From the NCBI GenBank assembly GCA_030693705.1, contig JAUYAB010000005.1, positions 1 to 64,000 on the forward strand: 64,000 bases of DNA, in the 5' to 3' direction. The notes under the pieces are model-generated. The model worked only from the letters and a program-made list of their open reading frames with translations, was not told the DNA's origin and did not search any database. Below, piece after piece: positions 27,218-37,096 of this stretch (position 1 is the first letter of the stretch; each line of letters opens with the position of its first letter). Origin of the DNA: Ignavibacteria bacterium (GTDB lineage Bacteria; Bacteroidota; Ignavibacteria; Ignavibacteriales; Ignavibacteriaceae). Made by a program: the position numbers and the translations under genes.

Positions 27218-29815
27218 TTACTTCATCAATATAATTTTCTTCTCAGCGCTGAAATTCTTTGTAACCAATCTATATATGTAAACGCCGCTTGAAAGTGAAC
27301 TTGCTCCGCCTTGGGCGGAAAAGTTAACAGTATGATAACCCGCCGTCATTTCTTGATTAACAAGTACAGCGACCTTTTCTCCGATTGAGTTGAAAACTTC
27401 AAGCACAACTTTTGAATCTACCGGCAAAGAAAATTTTATTGTTGTGCTTGGGTTGAATGGGTTTGGATAACCCTGGTACAGCTCAAATTTATTTGGAATA
27501 TTTTTTATTTCAATCTCAATTATATTTGAATAGTCAAACCTCCCGTCCGCATCAATTTGTTTTAAGCGATATGAATATTTTCCGTTTGATGCAGTTTCAT
27601 CAACAAATGTATATTCTTTCGATGAATTACTGTTGCCCGCTCCTGCTACAAAACTGATTTTCTCCCACGTGTTTTGTGATTGACTACCGATTGAATACTG
27701 TTGACTGCCGACTGAATACTGTTGACTGCCGGCTGTTCTTTCAACTTCAAACCCATAGTTATTTACTTCCGTTGCTGTATGCCACTTTAGTACTACCCTA
27801 TCTTCAACAACGTTTGCTGAGAAAGAAACAAGTTCAACGGGTAAAGCAGAATTTGTATTGCTTCGTAAATCCGGGTAGTTAACGCCTATCATTTGCCAGA
27901 TAGTAACAAAATCCCAGTTGGCAGCGGTAAATGTAGTTTGAGTTTTCATCTCTGTCGTGGTTTTGCCGGTTACACCCGGGTCGGGATCGGTATTGCCGAT
28001 ACCATTGGAAGTGCCGGAAGTCTGTGTATCCCAGAAGCTGGCAGTAACGGTGCTTCCATCTTCATTATAACCAAGGAAACCGCCGACATTAGTCGTTCCT
28101 AATACAAACCCCACGCTATAGCAATTGCTTACGTTGGAAGTTGTAACAATCCTCCCCGCCAGTCCGCCGACCCGATCCGTTCCAGATACAGATCCCGTGC
28201 TATAGGAATTACTAACCTGGCTTTCCACTTCAATCGACCCAACTAAACCACCCGCACTATTATCACCAAAAACATTTGCAGCGCTGTAAGAGTTGTGTAT
28301 CTGACCACCTCGTGCTTTCCCCACCAATCCACCACTGTTACTAGCATCACCATTAACATTTCCCGTGGAGTAACAATCAGTTAATGTACTATAATTCCAG
28401 AGATCACCAACGAGCCCCCCTGTGCTACTGTATCCCGTTACATTGCCGGAGCCGAAACATCCGCTGATTGTTGCTGAAGCAGTTGCATATCCTACCAGGA
28501 TACCAACAGATATATATCCGGTAACATTTGCATCTGTTAATCCAAGATTGCTGATACTTGCACCAGATGGATATCCAAACAAGCCGATATTAGATTCAGT
28601 TGGACGATTAATGGTCAACCCATCAATTGTAAAGTCATGCCCATCGTAAGAACCTAAAAAACGCGCTTCGCTGCTAACGCCTATCTGCTGGAAGCCTTTG
28701 CCGAAATTGATGTACGCTGTGCTTTTGGCGTGGATGTCAGCGGTTTGAACAATATATTTATCAGAAGCCCATGCAGCAGTATTGGCGGAAAGCCAGTAGA
28801 GATTTTCAAGCGAAGCGATCTGGTAAGGAGCGCCGGATGTTCCCGAACCCGAAGGAGCTACCGTTAAAATTTGCGACGAAAGAAAAGGGTAGCCGCTGTT
28901 AACCGTACCCAATCCGTCAATGTTCCAGTAGTCATTGGTTCCGGCGTCGTTATTAGGTAAACCGATAAAATCCCAAGGTGTGGTCAGCCCGCTTGTACCG
29001 GTAGTAGTAAAGGTAGCTATGCTTTTCATTTCAGCAGTGGTTTTACCTGTACCGCCGCTGCTGCTTGCTTGTGTAGAAACCTGTGTATCCCAAAACGAAT
29101 TTGCAACAGAAGGTGTAGATGTAGTGCCGCCCACCAATCCGCCTTCATTGCTTACCAAGCCGTTCACAATTCCTGCACTGTAGCAGTCGGTTACCGTGGC
29201 TAAATTCCTTCCAACAATACCGCCGATATAATGGTTACCATTTACCGAAGCAACCGAACTACTCTTATCAAGAACAGCCCCATCTTCGTGGGAACCTGCA
29301 ATGCCGCCCACATAATCTACTCCGGTAATGGTACCTGAAGAATAGCAGCTTGTGAGACCGGCAGAGAAACGCACTAAACCGGCAATTCCGCTAACAAAGC
29401 TACTTCCTGTAATAGATACACCGGTGACGCCGATATTTTTCACTTCGCCGCCATCCACAACGCCAAACAACCCGATATAAGAAGTTGAAGACCGGCTGAT
29501 GGTCAGGCTGCTGATGGTACTGCCCTGCCCGTTATACGAACCGGTGAACGGTGTAGTTATATTCCCGATGGGTGAAAAGCCCGCGCTGCCGTTCCAGCCT
29601 GAAGTTGTAGAGGCATCAATATTTGCTGTCTGCACAAAATACTTATCCCACGAGGCGCTGTTTTGGGTAACCCAGTAGAGGTTGTTCAAAGTGTTAACCT
29701 GGTAAGGGGCTTCGGCAGTGCCGGAGCCTGACGGCAGATCTGCAGTTTGAGCAGAAATCTGAAGAATGCCAATAAAGATAAAAATAAACACAAATAAAAA
29801 AAGTGATGATCTCAT
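27218..29815 (-). CDS. T9SS-exported GLUG-repeat surface protein
   Basis: The 865-residue protein has a signal peptide (cut after ISAQ, about 22). Two blocks of GLUG repeats (about 60-310 and 330-610) share the motif GG[LI]VG...CYS-G-V. The same linker domain as its neighbour follows (LPVELVSFSANVVEDRVVLKW), then a T9SS tail (YPNPFNPSTTIKFSL ... KKIILMK). It lacks the LamG domain. In the linker, residues about 693-712 are a perfect-looking heptad repeat (GSQQYSV) encoded by 21-bp repeats. The ATG is preceded by AAAGGAGC. It lies 66 bases after the single-domain response regulator, on the same strand. Confidence 0.86.
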   Translation of the reverse strand: MRSSLFLFVFIFIFIGILQISAQTADLPSGSGTAEAPYQVNTLNNLYWVTQNSASWDKYFVQTANIDASTTSGWNGSAGFSPIGNITTPFTGSYNGQGSTISSLTISRSSTSYIGLFGVVDGGEVKNIGVTGVSITGSSFVSGIAGLVRFSAGLTSCYSSGTITGVDYVGGIAGSHEDGAVLDKSSSVASVNGNHYIGGIVGRNLATVTDCYSAGIVNGLVSNEGGLVGGTTSTPSVANSFWDTQVSTQASSSGGTGKTTAEMKSIATFTTTGTSGLTTPWDFIGLPNNDAGTNDYWNIDGLGTVNSGYPFLSSQILTVAPSGSGTSGAPYQIASLENLYWLSANTAAWASDKYIVQTADIHAKSTAYINFGKGFQQIGVSSEARFLGSYDGHDFTIDGLTINRPTESNIGLFGYPSGASISNLGLTDANVTGYISVGILVGYATASATISGCFGSGNVTGYSSTGGLVGDLWNYSTLTDCYSTGNVNGDASNSGGLVGKARGGQIHNSYSAANVFGDNSAGGLVGSIEVESQVSNSYSTGSVSGTDRVGGLAGRIVTTSNVSNCYSVGFVLGTTNVGGFLGYNEDGSTVTASFWDTQTSGTSNGIGNTDPDPGVTGKTTTEMKTQTTFTAANWDFVTIWQMIGVNYPDLRSNTNSALPVELVSFSANVVEDRVVLKWHTATEVNNYGFEVERTAGSQQYSVGSQQYSIGSQSQNTWEKISFVAGAGNSNSSKEYTFVDETASNGKYSYRLKQIDADGRFDYSNIIEIEIKNIPNKFELYQGYPNPFNPSTTIKFSLPVDSKVVLEVFNSIGEKVAVLVNQEMTAGYHTVNFSAQGGASSLSSGVYIYRLVTKNFSAEKKIILMK
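27676..27737 (-). repeat. 21-bp direct repeat inserted in frame in the GLUG gene linker
   Basis: Two near-identical 21-base units (27693-27713 and 27714-27734, plus-strand GAATACTGTTGACTGCC plus four bases) and a partial third unit encode repeated G-S-Q-Q-Y-S-[VI]. They sit at the position that carries a different element in the neighbouring paralogue. Confidence 0.7.
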
Positions 29816-29880
29816 AATAAGCTCCTTTAATTTATTTTTGAATTAACTCTGCACTTCATTATTAATTTCACGTAACTATT

Positions 29881-30243
29881 TTAATTGGTTGTCATTTCCG
29901 TTTTGGTTTTCAGAAAATCAATTAGTTGAATAATATTTTCTTTTAAGATGAAATCCTTTGCGCCTGCATTAAGAGCGGCTCTCACTAAATGTTTGTCGTT
30001 ATATTGAGTGAGCATAACAATTTTAGCTCGCGGGTATTTTTCTATTATTTTTTTTGAAGCTGTAATTCCATCCATAACGTCCATTTCAATATCCATCAAA
30101 ACCCAATCCGGAAGGTATTTTGCGTAAGTCTTAACGGCTTCTTCTCCGTTTGAGCATTCAATAAAATTATTATTTGGAGACGCCAAAACATCTTTTATCA
30201 TTTTTCTAACGGCATAATTATCGTCGGCTAATAAGAGGGTCAT
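29881..30243 (-). CDS. Single-domain response regulator (CheY-like receiver)
   Basis: A stand-alone phosphoacceptor domain of 120 residues: acidic pocket D7-D8, phosphorylation site D51 (VLMDIEMD), switch threonine T79 (MLTQYND), and conserved lysine K101. There is no output domain, so it acts through protein contact or as a phosphate sink. It lies between the LuxR-type regulator and a GLUG gene, all on the minus strand, and is probably phosphorylated by the kinase at 31109-34282. Confidence 0.85.
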   Translation of the reverse strand: MTLLLADDNYAVRKMIKDVLASPNNNFIECSNGEEAVKTYAKYLPDWVLMDIEMDVMDGITASKKIIEKYPRAKIVMLTQYNDKHLVRAALNAGAKDFILKENIIQLIDFLKTKTEMTTN

Positions 30244-30432
30244 TATTATTCACAAATTTTTGTGTAAAGGTATTTTTAATTGTGATGGGAATAAATACGT
30301 GGGTTTACTAAAAATGAGGGGTAAACACCCTGATATTGTTGAGTATGTGTGAAATGTTTTTGATGGGTAAAAGAACGATTTGGCTTATAGATTATTTTAA
30401 CGAACTGAAGTTCGTTTTACAAAACGCAGAAG

Positions 30433-31089
30433 TTATATATTATCTTTGTTATCGAACGCATATTTTATTAGAGCGTGCGTTCCGTGAATGTTTAATTTGG
30501 CGCAAATATTATACCTGTGTTTTTCTACCGTTTTTACACTGACGAATAAATTATCGGCAATTTCCTTACTCGTTTTGCTTTCGGAAATCAGCTTCAAAAT
30601 CTGCCGCTCGGCTTCGGTAAGTGCCGACAAATCCGACAACTCTTTTTCTGTCTTATCAAGTTTGTTTTTTCTATTAAGTAAAAATTCAGATATCACCGGA
30701 CTAATGTAGTAATGACCGTTCAGAACCGAATCAATTGCGTTCTTTACTTCCACGGTTGCATTTTCTTTTAACACATAACCCCTAATGCCAAGGTCAATAG
30801 CCTGGTTGAAAATGTGTTCATCTTTATACATGGTGAGAATAATTATTTTGATACTTTCCTGAAGTTTCATGCATTCTTCTGCTGCTTTCAGACCGTTTCG
30901 AACCGGCATATCAATATCGAAAATAGCAACGTCATAGCGGTTATGTTTTATAAACTCCACTGCCTGTTTTCCGTCTTCAGCTTCATCAACAGAATAATCA
31001 ATCCCGAATTCTTTAATAAAATCTCTTAATCCTTTTCTAAAAATCGGGTGATCATCAGCGATCAGTATTTTTATTTTATCGTTCATCAT
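30433..31089 (-). CDS. NarL/LuxR-family response regulator
   Basis: A DNA-binding response regulator of 218 residues. The receiver (about 6-122) has D12-D13, phosphosite D58 (IFDIDMP), T86 and K108. The GerE/LuxR helix-turn-helix is C-terminal (about 155-215; LTEAERQILKLI, SKEIADNLFVSVKTVEKHR). It begins 19 bases after the HisKA_3 sensor kinase stop, the usual NarL-type pairing. Target promoters are not evident; the nearby surface-protein genes are candidates. Confidence 0.92.
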   Translation of the reverse strand: MMNDKIKILIADDHPIFRKGLRDFIKEFGIDYSVDEAEDGKQAVEFIKHNRYDVAIFDIDMPVRNGLKAAEECMKLQESIKIIILTMYKDEHIFNQAIDLGIRGYVLKENATVEVKNAIDSVLNGHYYISPVISEFLLNRKNKLDKTEKELSDLSALTEAERQILKLISESKTSKEIADNLFVSVKTVEKHRYNICAKLNIHGTHALIKYAFDNKDNI

Positions 31090-31108
31090 TAGCCAAATTT
31101 AGGATCAA

Positions 31109-34100
31109 TTAATTATCGGGTTTTGTGTATGGTTTTTTATTGCAAATTGGGAAAGTGATAAAAATATTTGTGCCGTTATTTTGAGGCGACTTAATCTCAA
31201 TTTTACCATTCATTATTCTTATTCTTTCGAGTATACCGGATAGACCAAACCCATATTTTTGTTCTATTGATTTTTCATCACTATCACTTTGAATACCAAC
31301 ACCGTCGTCTTTAATTGTAATTAGGAGAGAATCGTGTTCTAAAATAAGAGTAATAACCGCTTCAGCAGCTTTAGAGTGTTTTATAATATTATTGACGGAT
31401 TCTTGAATAATCCTATAGATATGAATTTCATCATAGCTGGAAAAAATGTTATCAATATTATTTGAATGAAAATGGAAAACAATATCGCAGACTTTCCCGA
31501 GATCGTCAATCATCGCTTCAATTGCTTTTGTCAATCCTAACCGGTCAATTAAATATGGGCGAAGGTTCCGGGAAATTTGTCGAACATCGTCTATCGCTTT
31601 TTGTGATTTATCGGAAATATCATTTAAATAACCATTCTTTGCCGAATCATCTTTCTTTTGTAAAGCTAATGAGCTTAGATTTTTGATAATCAATAAATCC
31701 TGTCCAACTGCATCATGTAATTCTTTTGCAATTCTTTTTCTCTCGTTTTCCTGGGATTCAATTAATTGCTGGGTGAACTTTTCTTTTTGTGCTTTCTGAG
31801 TTTCAAGATAGTTTATTCTTTTACGATAAAGCAGATAGGTTAAAAGCAGAAACAAAAAAACAAATGATAACTTAAACCAAATTGTATCCCAAAATGGAGG
31901 AATGATAACTATACTGAGCGACAAAATTTTATCACTCCAAACCCCATCTGCATTTGTAGCTTTTACTTCCAGAGTATATAAACCGGGGTCGATGTTTGTG
32001 AACGTTGCTTGCCGCCGGCTTGCATCGGTGTATAACCATTCGTCTTTAAATCCTTTCAATCGATAGGAATATTTATTTTTCACCGGGTTGCTGTAGTCCA
32101 ACGATGCAAATTGGAAAGAGAAAATATTATCTTTGTAAGAAAGTTCAAGCTTTCCATCAATTGTTAAAAATTGATTGAGCGGTACAGGCTTATTAGATAA
32201 AAGTAATTTTGTGATAACAACCGGAGGATTAAATTTACTGTCTTTAATTTCGCCGGGGAAGAAGGATGTTACACCTTTTATTCCGCCAAAAAATAATTTC
32301 CCGTTGCGTGTTTTAAGAAATGCGCCAAAGTTGAATTCGTTGCTTTGAAGCCCGTTATCGTAATCGTAATTCTTGAAAGTTTCGTTAACCGGATCGAATT
32401 TAGATAATCCATTATTTGTGCTTAGCCAAAGATATCCTTCGCTATCTTCAAGTATACTATAAACAACATTGTTTGGAAGACCGGATTTTGTAGTAAATCG
32501 TTTGAACCGGTTTTCGACAACATTAAATTTATTTAGTCCGCTGCCGTCCGTCCCGATCCAGAGATTACCCTTTCTATCTTTTTGAATACATAAAACTTTA
32601 TTGCTGCTTACGCTATTGGTAAGGTCCGGATTATGAAGATAACGGATTGTATAATTTGAGGATGGATCAACTAAAGAAAAACCTCCTGTATCAGTTCCGA
32701 TCCAAACCCCATGCGGAAAATCAATTAAAATATCTCTAATCTGCCCTAAAGGAAAATTCGTCATTTTATCAGCATTAGAATAATAATGAACAAACTTGCC
32801 TGACGATATATCATATTTGCTCAAACCTTTATTTGTACCAAGCCATAAATTTCCATCTTCATCATACTTCATATCATAAACTTCTTTACCATAAAATGTA
32901 TTATCTCTATAATCATCCGAACCGTAGATTTTTTTATAGGATGAGTTTAGAGTATTATAGACAATCAATCCGTCGGTTAAATCGCTAAGCCATAAAACAT
33001 TTTTGTTTTTCGGATCGTGATTGATTGAAAAAACAGCTAAAAAGGGAAGCCGCTTTTCGAATTGATTTTTAGCTCTTGCAAATTTTGCTGTGGTAATTTT
33101 ACCTGTTCGAACATTTAATTTATCTAACCCGCCGTATCCGCCAATCCAGATGTTTCCTTCTTGATCCTCATAAATTGAACGGGTGCTGCTAAAACTTAAT
33201 TTATTTTTATCATTCGAATCGCAAAGATAATTTTCAAATTTTTTAGTTCCTGCATTTTTTTTAATCACTCCGTTTCCGTTCGTTCCTATCCATATATTAC
33301 CCGAATTATCATTAAGTAAACTGATAATTCTACCCGAGTTTGTGCTGGCAAAGAGTGAGGTTACATCACAAAAAACAGATAATGAATCGTTGCTCAAGTT
33401 ATATACATATAGTAATGCAGGCGTTAAAAAATTGGAATAATAAATTTTATTCCCGTCGGCTAATATTGCCTTGATAAGTCCAAAGTACTTATCGCTTCCA
33501 TTTATTCTAACTAATGATTGATTTGCTTCATCAAAATGAAAAATACCGTCATTCGTTCCGGTCCAAAGCGTACCCTTGTCATCAACAGTTAAACAAGTAA
33601 TTATAGGTTCTGAAAAAGTGTTTTCACACTTTGCTTTTTTAAGCTGTTTGTCATCATAATCAAAATAGTATAATCCGCCATCCATTAAACCGATCCGGAT
33701 TCCGCCTTTTTTATCTTTTGCGATGGCTCTTACAAATTTATTTTTATTTCCTATTCCGAGAAGCGAGTCAGGAAAAAATCTTTCATTTATGCTAGAATTG
33801 GTTCGAAACCGGTTGAAACCGTTAGTAGTTGCAATCCATATTATGGATTCATTATTAGTGTTATCGAAAACAATATCGGTTATTAAATTGCCGGTTAAAG
33901 TAGTGGGGTCGTTTAGATCGCTTCGATATGATGTAAATTTTTCTGTAAGAGGGTTGAACTTATTTAATCCGCCGCCGAAAGTTCCAATCCAAAAATTCCC
34001 TACGTCGTCTTGAGTAATGGCGCGTATTTCATTGTTACTTAAACTAAATTTATCGTCCGGCTCGTGACGATAAATTTTAAACTCGTAGCCATCAAATTTA

Positions 34101-34282
34101 TTTAGCCCATCTTTAGTTCCAAACCAAATATATCCGTCATGATCCTGGTAAATGCAGTAAACTAAATTTTGAGACAAGCCTTGATTTATCGTTATCGGCT
34201 CATCTATAGAAGAGTATTGACCGTTGAGGTTTGATAAGATAATAAAAATGAAGATGTAAACTTTAAATAAGATTTGTCTCAT
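31109..34282 (-). CDS. Reg_prop sensor histidine kinase (two-component propeller, HisKA_3)
   Basis: This membrane sensor has 1057 residues and a signal-anchor start (MRQILFKVYIFIFIILSNLNGQ). A periplasmic double seven-bladed propeller of Reg_prop repeats (about 30-690; recurring [GN]-x-[IL]W-[IL]GT) is followed by a Y_Y_Y domain (about 725-795) and a transmembrane helix (about 800-818). A coiled linker then leads to HisKA_3 with phospho-acceptor H856 (KELHDAVGQDLL) and an HATPase domain (NNIIKHSKAAE, KDDGVGI, GFGLSGI). Unlike the Bacteroides hybrid sensors it has no fused receiver or AraC output; those functions sit in the downstream genes. In related systems the propeller senses polysaccharide or oligosaccharide ligands. 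Confidence 0.93.
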   Translation of the reverse strand: MRQILFKVYIFIFIILSNLNGQYSSIDEPITINQGLSQNLVYCIYQDHDGYIWFGTKDGLNKFDGYEFKIYRHEPDDKFSLSNNEIRAITQDDVGNFWIGTFGGGLNKFNPLTEKFTSYRSDLNDPTTLTGNLITDIVFDNTNNESIIWIATTNGFNRFRTNSSINERFFPDSLLGIGNKNKFVRAIAKDKKGGIRIGLMDGGLYYFDYDDKQLKKAKCENTFSEPIITCLTVDDKGTLWTGTNDGIFHFDEANQSLVRINGSDKYFGLIKAILADGNKIYYSNFLTPALLYVYNLSNDSLSVFCDVTSLFASTNSGRIISLLNDNSGNIWIGTNGNGVIKKNAGTKKFENYLCDSNDKNKLSFSSTRSIYEDQEGNIWIGGYGGLDKLNVRTGKITTAKFARAKNQFEKRLPFLAVFSINHDPKNKNVLWLSDLTDGLIVYNTLNSSYKKIYGSDDYRDNTFYGKEVYDMKYDEDGNLWLGTNKGLSKYDISSGKFVHYYSNADKMTNFPLGQIRDILIDFPHGVWIGTDTGGFSLVDPSSNYTIRYLHNPDLTNSVSSNKVLCIQKDRKGNLWIGTDGSGLNKFNVVENRFKRFTTKSGLPNNVVYSILEDSEGYLWLSTNNGLSKFDPVNETFKNYDYDNGLQSNEFNFGAFLKTRNGKLFFGGIKGVTSFFPGEIKDSKFNPPVVITKLLLSNKPVPLNQFLTIDGKLELSYKDNIFSFQFASLDYSNPVKNKYSYRLKGFKDEWLYTDASRRQATFTNIDPGLYTLEVKATNADGVWSDKILSLSIVIIPPFWDTIWFKLSFVFLFLLLTYLLYRKRINYLETQKAQKEKFTQQLIESQENERKRIAKELHDAVGQDLLIIKNLSSLALQKKDDSAKNGYLNDISDKSQKAIDDVRQISRNLRPYLIDRLGLTKAIEAMIDDLGKVCDIVFHFHSNNIDNIFSSYDEIHIYRIIQESVNNIIKHSKAAEAVITLILEHDSLLITIKDDGVGIQSDSDEKSIEQKYGFGLSGILERIRIMNGKIEIKSPQNNGTNIFITFPICNKKPYTKPDN

Positions 34283-34586
34283 TTCATCAGTTCAAACTAA
34301 TCTAAATGACAGTTCTAAAAATAAATTCATTATGATTTTCGCGTGTATAAAGTTATTTGTCTTAATGAGAAAATCATTTTATAAGAACGACTCAATCCTA
34401 ACAGCAAAAATAAGAGATAAATGAGATAAATCAATAGACCGGTCTTGTAATGGCATAGTCAATTTTATGGATAAATCTCAATGGTTAAATTCCAAACAAC
34501 AAAAAACAAATTCTAATGTCAATCAAATCTAAAGACCAAATTTGATTTTTTGACAGTTGTGATCTTCTTGAGAAAGCCACACTTTT
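34283..34586. other. Intergenic region upstream of the sensor kinase
   Basis: About 304 AT-rich bases. A palindrome-like CAAATCTAAAGACCAAATTTG lies near 34523-34543 and might be an operator, but no consensus promoter with correct spacing was found for the kinase. No gene or large repeat was seen. Confidence 0.35.
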
Positions 34587-36155
34587 TTATTTAACCGCGC
34601 GCATCTTTTCAAGTACGGTTAAACTGCTCACCATGCAATTATTCCAAAACTCTTGAAAACCAGGAACCCAAAATGTGAGGATCATTCCATTTTCTTTTTG
34701 ACTATTTACTATACTATTGGTTAATGCAAATGCTTTTTCACGATAGATTGCATCGCCGGTTTTTTCATAAGCCAAATAAAATGTATTTATCATTTGAACG
34801 GCGCTTGCATCAATAGGAACATAACACATGTACTGCTCCAGCACCGAAGGAACAAGCCACCTGCCGGAAGAAGTTTTCCAGTTATCATATATACCGGGTT
34901 TTTCCCAAACAACAAATTGATCTTCACAAAATGCAATTAGTTCTTTAGCTAACGGAACGTATGAAGTGTCTTTCTCTTTATTGTTAAGTAAATATTGAGC
35001 GAACCATGAAGCTTCGTATTTTGTAAGATTATGATAAGGTTTGGCGGCGGCAACATCTTCAAACTGACCTGTCCAGTTAAATGTTTTCACCGGATTTTCC
35101 CATATCCACTTAATAGCTGCATCAACAGCTTTTTGGTATTGAGGCTGCCGGTATTGATTAACAAGCTCCGAAAGGAAATTAGCAATTCCAATCGGGATAC
35201 AAAGTTCATCGGTTACAGGTTTTCCGGTCTCTTTAAATATTCTGATATACCACGTCCCCGAAGGTAATTGATTTTTAACATAGGTGTTCGCAATATTAAC
35301 AGCGGCATCAAGGTATTTTTTGTTTTTTGTTTTATCGTATAATTCAAGAAAGGTTTTTCCTGTTTCGGCAGCCTGCATCATAATCATTTCTTTACCGTAA
35401 GAACCGGCGGCTAAGTTGTTCCCTTCATAAGCCTGAGGAAAATACGCTAATAAGGCTCCGGCAGATTCGGCATTTGCAAGAAGATAATCGGCAGCTTTGC
35501 AGGCGATAACCATTGCCGTATCATTTTGCGGGAAGTAACTATTATACAGTAACATTGCGTCCACCACACTTCCGACTTCCTTTGAAGAATAGCAATATAA
35601 ATTATATTCCGTATGATCCGGCGTACCGGCAGCGTACCAGTTTTTTATATGTTTTTGATTGTACATGAATTGCATTCCTTTTAGGAAAGCATCTTTGTAA
35701 GAATATTTTGCTTCGGGATAAGGAGGACTAAATGGTGCGGCTTTATAAAACATGCGGCTTCCAGCCAGGATAAAATCCAACCCGTCATCACTTACGGCTT
35801 CTACTTTAAGATAGACTTCTCCATCGGGGAGCTTATCCCAAATTGGAGTTAACGTCTCGTAAGGTGTTGCTGCCGTAAAGGTGTAATATTGTTTATCTGC
35901 AAATGAAAAGGCAGAATATCTATACTGCTTTGGATTAGGGATTATCCAGTTTGTGTTGTCGTTTTGAAATGAAGGAACGTATTTAAACATCGTTGCCTTT
36001 TCATTCCAGAATGGTTGTTTACCCGGAATTCCCGGACGAATTGGGATCAAAGATTCCTCTTTACTCTGCTTGCAATAATTTTGATCGGTTGATTGATCCT
36101 GTCCAAACAGAGAAACCGAAAGGACGCACAAGAAATAAATAAGATAGGTTTTCAT
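34587..36155 (-). CDS. Secreted (alpha/alpha)-barrel protein, possible glycoside hydrolase/lyase
   Basis: The 522 residues have a signal peptide (MKTYLIYFLCVLSVSLFGQ) and an N-terminal beta part (about 40-150). A long helical region with repeating pairs (YKDAFLKGMQFMYNQ, YLDAAVNIANTYVKNQ, YQKAVDAAIKWIWEN, YREKAFALTNSIVNSQ) suggests a six-hairpin (alpha/alpha)6 toroid, as in glycosidases and polysaccharide lyases. No family-specific catalytic motif was recognised. There is no T9SS tail, so it is likely periplasmic. It lies upstream of the sensor kinase on the same strand, in keeping with carbohydrate sensing and use. Confidence 0.6.
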   Translation of the reverse strand: MKTYLIYFLCVLSVSLFGQDQSTDQNYCKQSKEESLIPIRPGIPGKQPFWNEKATMFKYVPSFQNDNTNWIIPNPKQYRYSAFSFADKQYYTFTAATPYETLTPIWDKLPDGEVYLKVEAVSDDGLDFILAGSRMFYKAAPFSPPYPEAKYSYKDAFLKGMQFMYNQKHIKNWYAAGTPDHTEYNLYCYSSKEVGSVVDAMLLYNSYFPQNDTAMVIACKAADYLLANAESAGALLAYFPQAYEGNNLAAGSYGKEMIMMQAAETGKTFLELYDKTKNKKYLDAAVNIANTYVKNQLPSGTWYIRIFKETGKPVTDELCIPIGIANFLSELVNQYRQPQYQKAVDAAIKWIWENPVKTFNWTGQFEDVAAAKPYHNLTKYEASWFAQYLLNNKEKDTSYVPLAKELIAFCEDQFVVWEKPGIYDNWKTSSGRWLVPSVLEQYMCYVPIDASAVQMINTFYLAYEKTGDAIYREKAFALTNSIVNSQKENGMILTFWVPGFQEFWNNCMVSSLTVLEKMRAVK

Positions 36156-36889
36156 ATATTTTTATAGATTTAGTTTTGTTGATAGCTTATTAGTAACCGC
36201 TAATGAATCTCACTTCATATCCCTTCGCGAAAACCTTCGCGGTACTTCGTGAAAGAATTTGGTTACACGAAGTTGCACGAAGAAGGCACTAAGTTACACG
36301 AAGGATATGTATTCTTACGAGCCAGGTTGATGACTATTACTTTTAATACCTAACACGGATAAACCGGAACCAAAGAGTTCTCAGTTGTCAGTTATCTCAG
36401 CCAGAGGCTGATCCGCCTGTGGCGGAGGTAATCAGTTTTGAGCCAGAACCAAATCATCACATTAGAATAGTATCCTCAGTTATCCGCCGCGGCGGATTGT
36501 TTTTTTTGTCAAGAAATATTTCTAGAATTTCTACTTTATTTTTTTTTAATACAATATCAAAAAACATTGAATCCCGATGGGATTCTTTATTTGAGTTTTG
36601 TTCTTTTGTTACAAATATTAAATCCCTACGGGATTTCTTTTACAACCCGCCTTGGCGGGTTGAATCTTTGTAACAAATAAACCCACCAACAACTAACATT
36701 CCCTTCGGGAATGTATATTTCTTATCTTCAAAGAATCTTTTCTGTGGGCAAATAAACTTTGGTTGACGGCTACGCCGCGCTAAGATTTAATGAAAAACAT
36801 TCATCCATTCATTTTCATCCAGTCATTCCATCGTTTTATTTGTATCATTAATATTCTTAAAATGATTTAGTAAAAATTTATTCCGATAG
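36156..36889. repeat. Repeat-dense intergenic region
   Basis: No gene is visible. It contains ACGAAG-rich text (36220-36305, TTCGCG and TTACACGAAG words) and small G/C palindromes near 36408-36435 and 36483-36498. There are two AATCCC-N3-GGGATT elements (36569-36583 and 36619-36636), a strong hairpin AACCCGCC-TT-GGCGGGTT (36644-36661), a hairpin CATTCCC-TTC-GGGAATG (36698-36714), and one copy of a 24-base direct repeat (36789-36812) that recurs at 41469. Confidence 0.7.
36789..36812 (+). repeat. 24-bp direct repeat, left copy
   Basis: The sequence beginning AATGAAAAACATTCATCC and ending ATTCAT is identical to 41469-41492 and in the same orientation. The two copies bracket the region containing the intact phosphoesterase gene, both of its 3' fragments and the two small genes between them (copies 4,680 bases apart). 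Confidence 0.75.
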
Positions 36890-37016
36890 TTACTCTTCAT
36901 CCTCAATTACTTTTAAAAACGCCGCTCTTCTTGTTTCAGGATATTCAGCGTCCAATCCTTTAACGACGTACCAGATAATTTTATTAAACTCAACATCGGG
37001 AATTCTATCGGCTTCG
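36890..37016 (-). pseudogene. Fragment A: 3' end of YncE/phosphoesterase gene
   Basis: The minus strand encodes 42 residues from FEADRIPDVEFN to LKVIEDEE and a stop. They match the last 42 residues of the intact protein at 38833-41259 at 37 positions. The frame is clean, but no start or upstream part of the gene exists; similarity stops abruptly at about 37016. It lies in the same orientation as the intact gene. Confidence 0.88.
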
Positions 37017-37096
37017 AAAAATCTTATTTCTAGTTTTGTAGATTAAATCAATAACGATGTTTATTTAGGTCGTTTTGCAATGATTAAAACTCAGTA

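Noticed and set aside
36419-36673. 84-residue plus-strand ORF in the repeat region
   Set aside because: It runs through palindromic elements, has no family resemblance and no ribosome-binding site.
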